Below are positions 63,378-64,000 of a stretch of DNA of 64,000 nt, in pieces (position 1 is the stretch's first letter; each line of letters starts with the position of its first letter). The stretch comes from a virus. The stretch is taken from the IMG/VR virus record IMGVR_UViG_3300045119_000157, positions 19,579-83,578 of that record. The stretch is one strand, 5' to 3'. A program made the translations under genes and the position numbers. The notes beneath the pieces were generated by a model. That model ran no database searches. It was not told where the DNA came from and worked only from the letters and a program-made list of their open reading frames with translations.

Positions 63378-64000
63378 ATGCCCGGCGCTACTCGTTGCCC
63401 GTTCGCTGCATGGCGACCCATCTCCGCGAACTACACGCCCCGCGGCCGCAAGACGATCCGAGGGTTCGTCCCGCACGTACAGGTCGGATACGGATCACTA
63501 TGGGAGTTCTTCAACACCCCGAAGCCGCCCGGCCAGGGCGCGTCCGCTGACTTCTGGTGCAGCCAGTCCGGCGTCCTCGAACAGTACGTCGACCTTCGCG
63601 ACGCAGCATGGGCGCAGGGCAGCACGACGCACAACGGGAACCCGTACATGGCGTCCTGCGAGTTCGAAGGCCAACCGAGCGAACCGATGACTCCCGCTCA
63701 GATCCAGATGGGCGGACATCTCATCGCGTGGCTGCGCGCCGAGAACGCTGACTGGCCGCTGGTCATCTCGTATGACCCGAACGCTGCGGGCGTCATGCCG
63801 CACCACGTCTTCGGCGGCGGACACACTTGTCCTTGCCCGCCGTCCGGCCCGTGCGTCCGCGAAGCTCAGTTCCCCGACCTCGTCGCTGCCGCGTCCGGCC
63901 CGAAACCACCACCTACACCCGTCCCGGCACCGCCGGTCAACCTAGAGGACTACCCCGTGAACTTCATTCTCAGCGACAGCGGTCGGGGAACTGAGCTTCG
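63378..64000 (+). CDS. Partial endolysin, amidase-2/PGRP-type (3' end outside window)
   Basis: The frame is open from ATG 63378 to the window end (207 residues visible). Residues 1 to about 165 look like a peptidoglycan-recognition amidase: VPHVQVGYGS (His33), ADFWCSQSGVLEQYVDLRDAAWAQG, MASCEFEG, TPAQIQMGGHLIAWL, ISYDPNA and MPHHVFGGGHTCPCP, which supply the conserved zinc His pattern. A Pro-rich linker (PKPPPTPVPAPP) then leads into a second, cut-off domain. Amidases cleave the peptidoglycan stem peptide from muramic acid during lysis. Confidence 0.82.
   Translation, partial: MPGATRCPFAAWRPISANYTPRGRKTIRGFVPHVQVGYGSLWEFFNTPKPPGQGASADFWCSQSGVLEQYVDLRDAAWAQGSTTHNGNPYMASCEFEGQPSEPMTPAQIQMGGHLIAWLRAENADWPLVISYDPNAAGVMPHHVFGGGHTCPCPPSGPCVREAQFPDLVAAASGPKPPPTPVPAPPVNLEDYPVNFILSDSGRGTEL

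Noticed and set aside
1-64000. tRNA genes, integrase, attachment site, insertion sequences
   Set aside because: No cloverleaf-like sequence, no tyrosine or serine recombinase signature and no IS-type terminal repeats were found by reading the window. A tRNAscan-type search would be decisive.

Overview
The window is one continuous stretch of a high-GC tailed-phage genome (siphovirus-type Caudoviricetes), almost certainly infecting an actinobacterium. The reasons are the strong G/C third-position bias, the many GTG starts, a secreted Rpf-like lysozyme, an amidase-type endolysin, and recognisable portal, maturation protease, capsid, tail tube, tail assembly chaperone, tape measure and baseplate genes. 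Every supported gene is on the plus strand and genes usually overlap by about 4 bases (GTGA or ATGA junctions). No gene-free gap exceeds about 160 bases. Both edges cut genes: a beta-rich protein on the left and the endolysin on the right. No terminase, integrase, immunity repressor, DNA polymerase, tRNA or CRISPR array was seen.

Layout. 0-8.2 kb: small zinc-ribbon proteins and three glycosyltransferase-like genes. 8.2-16.7 kb: DUF1360, portal-MuF fusion, maturation protease, major capsid, a second head protein and the tail tube. 16.7-39.7 kb: an HNH endonuclease, two large tail-fibre genes (one with an SGNH esterase-type triad), connectors, chaperones with a probable -1 frameshift, a 2483-residue tape measure with 42 tandem ~24-residue repeats, baseplate genes, and a membrane/holin cluster ending in a strong hairpin. 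39.8-50.6 kb: a GHKL-ATPase/metallopeptidase fusion, Gam-like and RecT-like recombination genes, a replication initiator whose gene carries iteron-like repeats, a helicase loader, VRR-NUC nuclease, HNH, SF1 helicase and many zinc-ribbon proteins. 50.6-54.5 kb: a 7-deazaguanine DNA-modification cassette (ParB plus decayed methylase, DpdA fused to a PTPS-like domain, QueD, QueE, phosphoribosyltransferase-FolE) with no visible QueC. 54.5-63.3 kb: small early-type genes, a DUF932 protein, an Rpf-like lysozyme and a MerR-like regulator. 63.4 kb onward: endolysin.

The most striking genome-scale signal is regulatory. Twelve promoters share a TGGACA-like -35, a 17-18 base spacer, a TACGTT-like -10 and a perfect or near-perfect palindrome TACACC-G-GGTGTA placed identically over the spacer/-10 junction, with the start of transcription predicted at or next to an ATG. 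A second palindrome, GGGTAG-N4-CTACCC, occurs at seven other gene starts and overlaps a TACCCT -10-like box. Several genes of both classes appear leaderless. This suggests two phage-encoded regulons using dispersed operators, similar in concept to L5 stoperators or cluster-K start-associated sequences but with different motifs.

Functional assignments rest on motifs and remembered family patterns only; no database search was possible.
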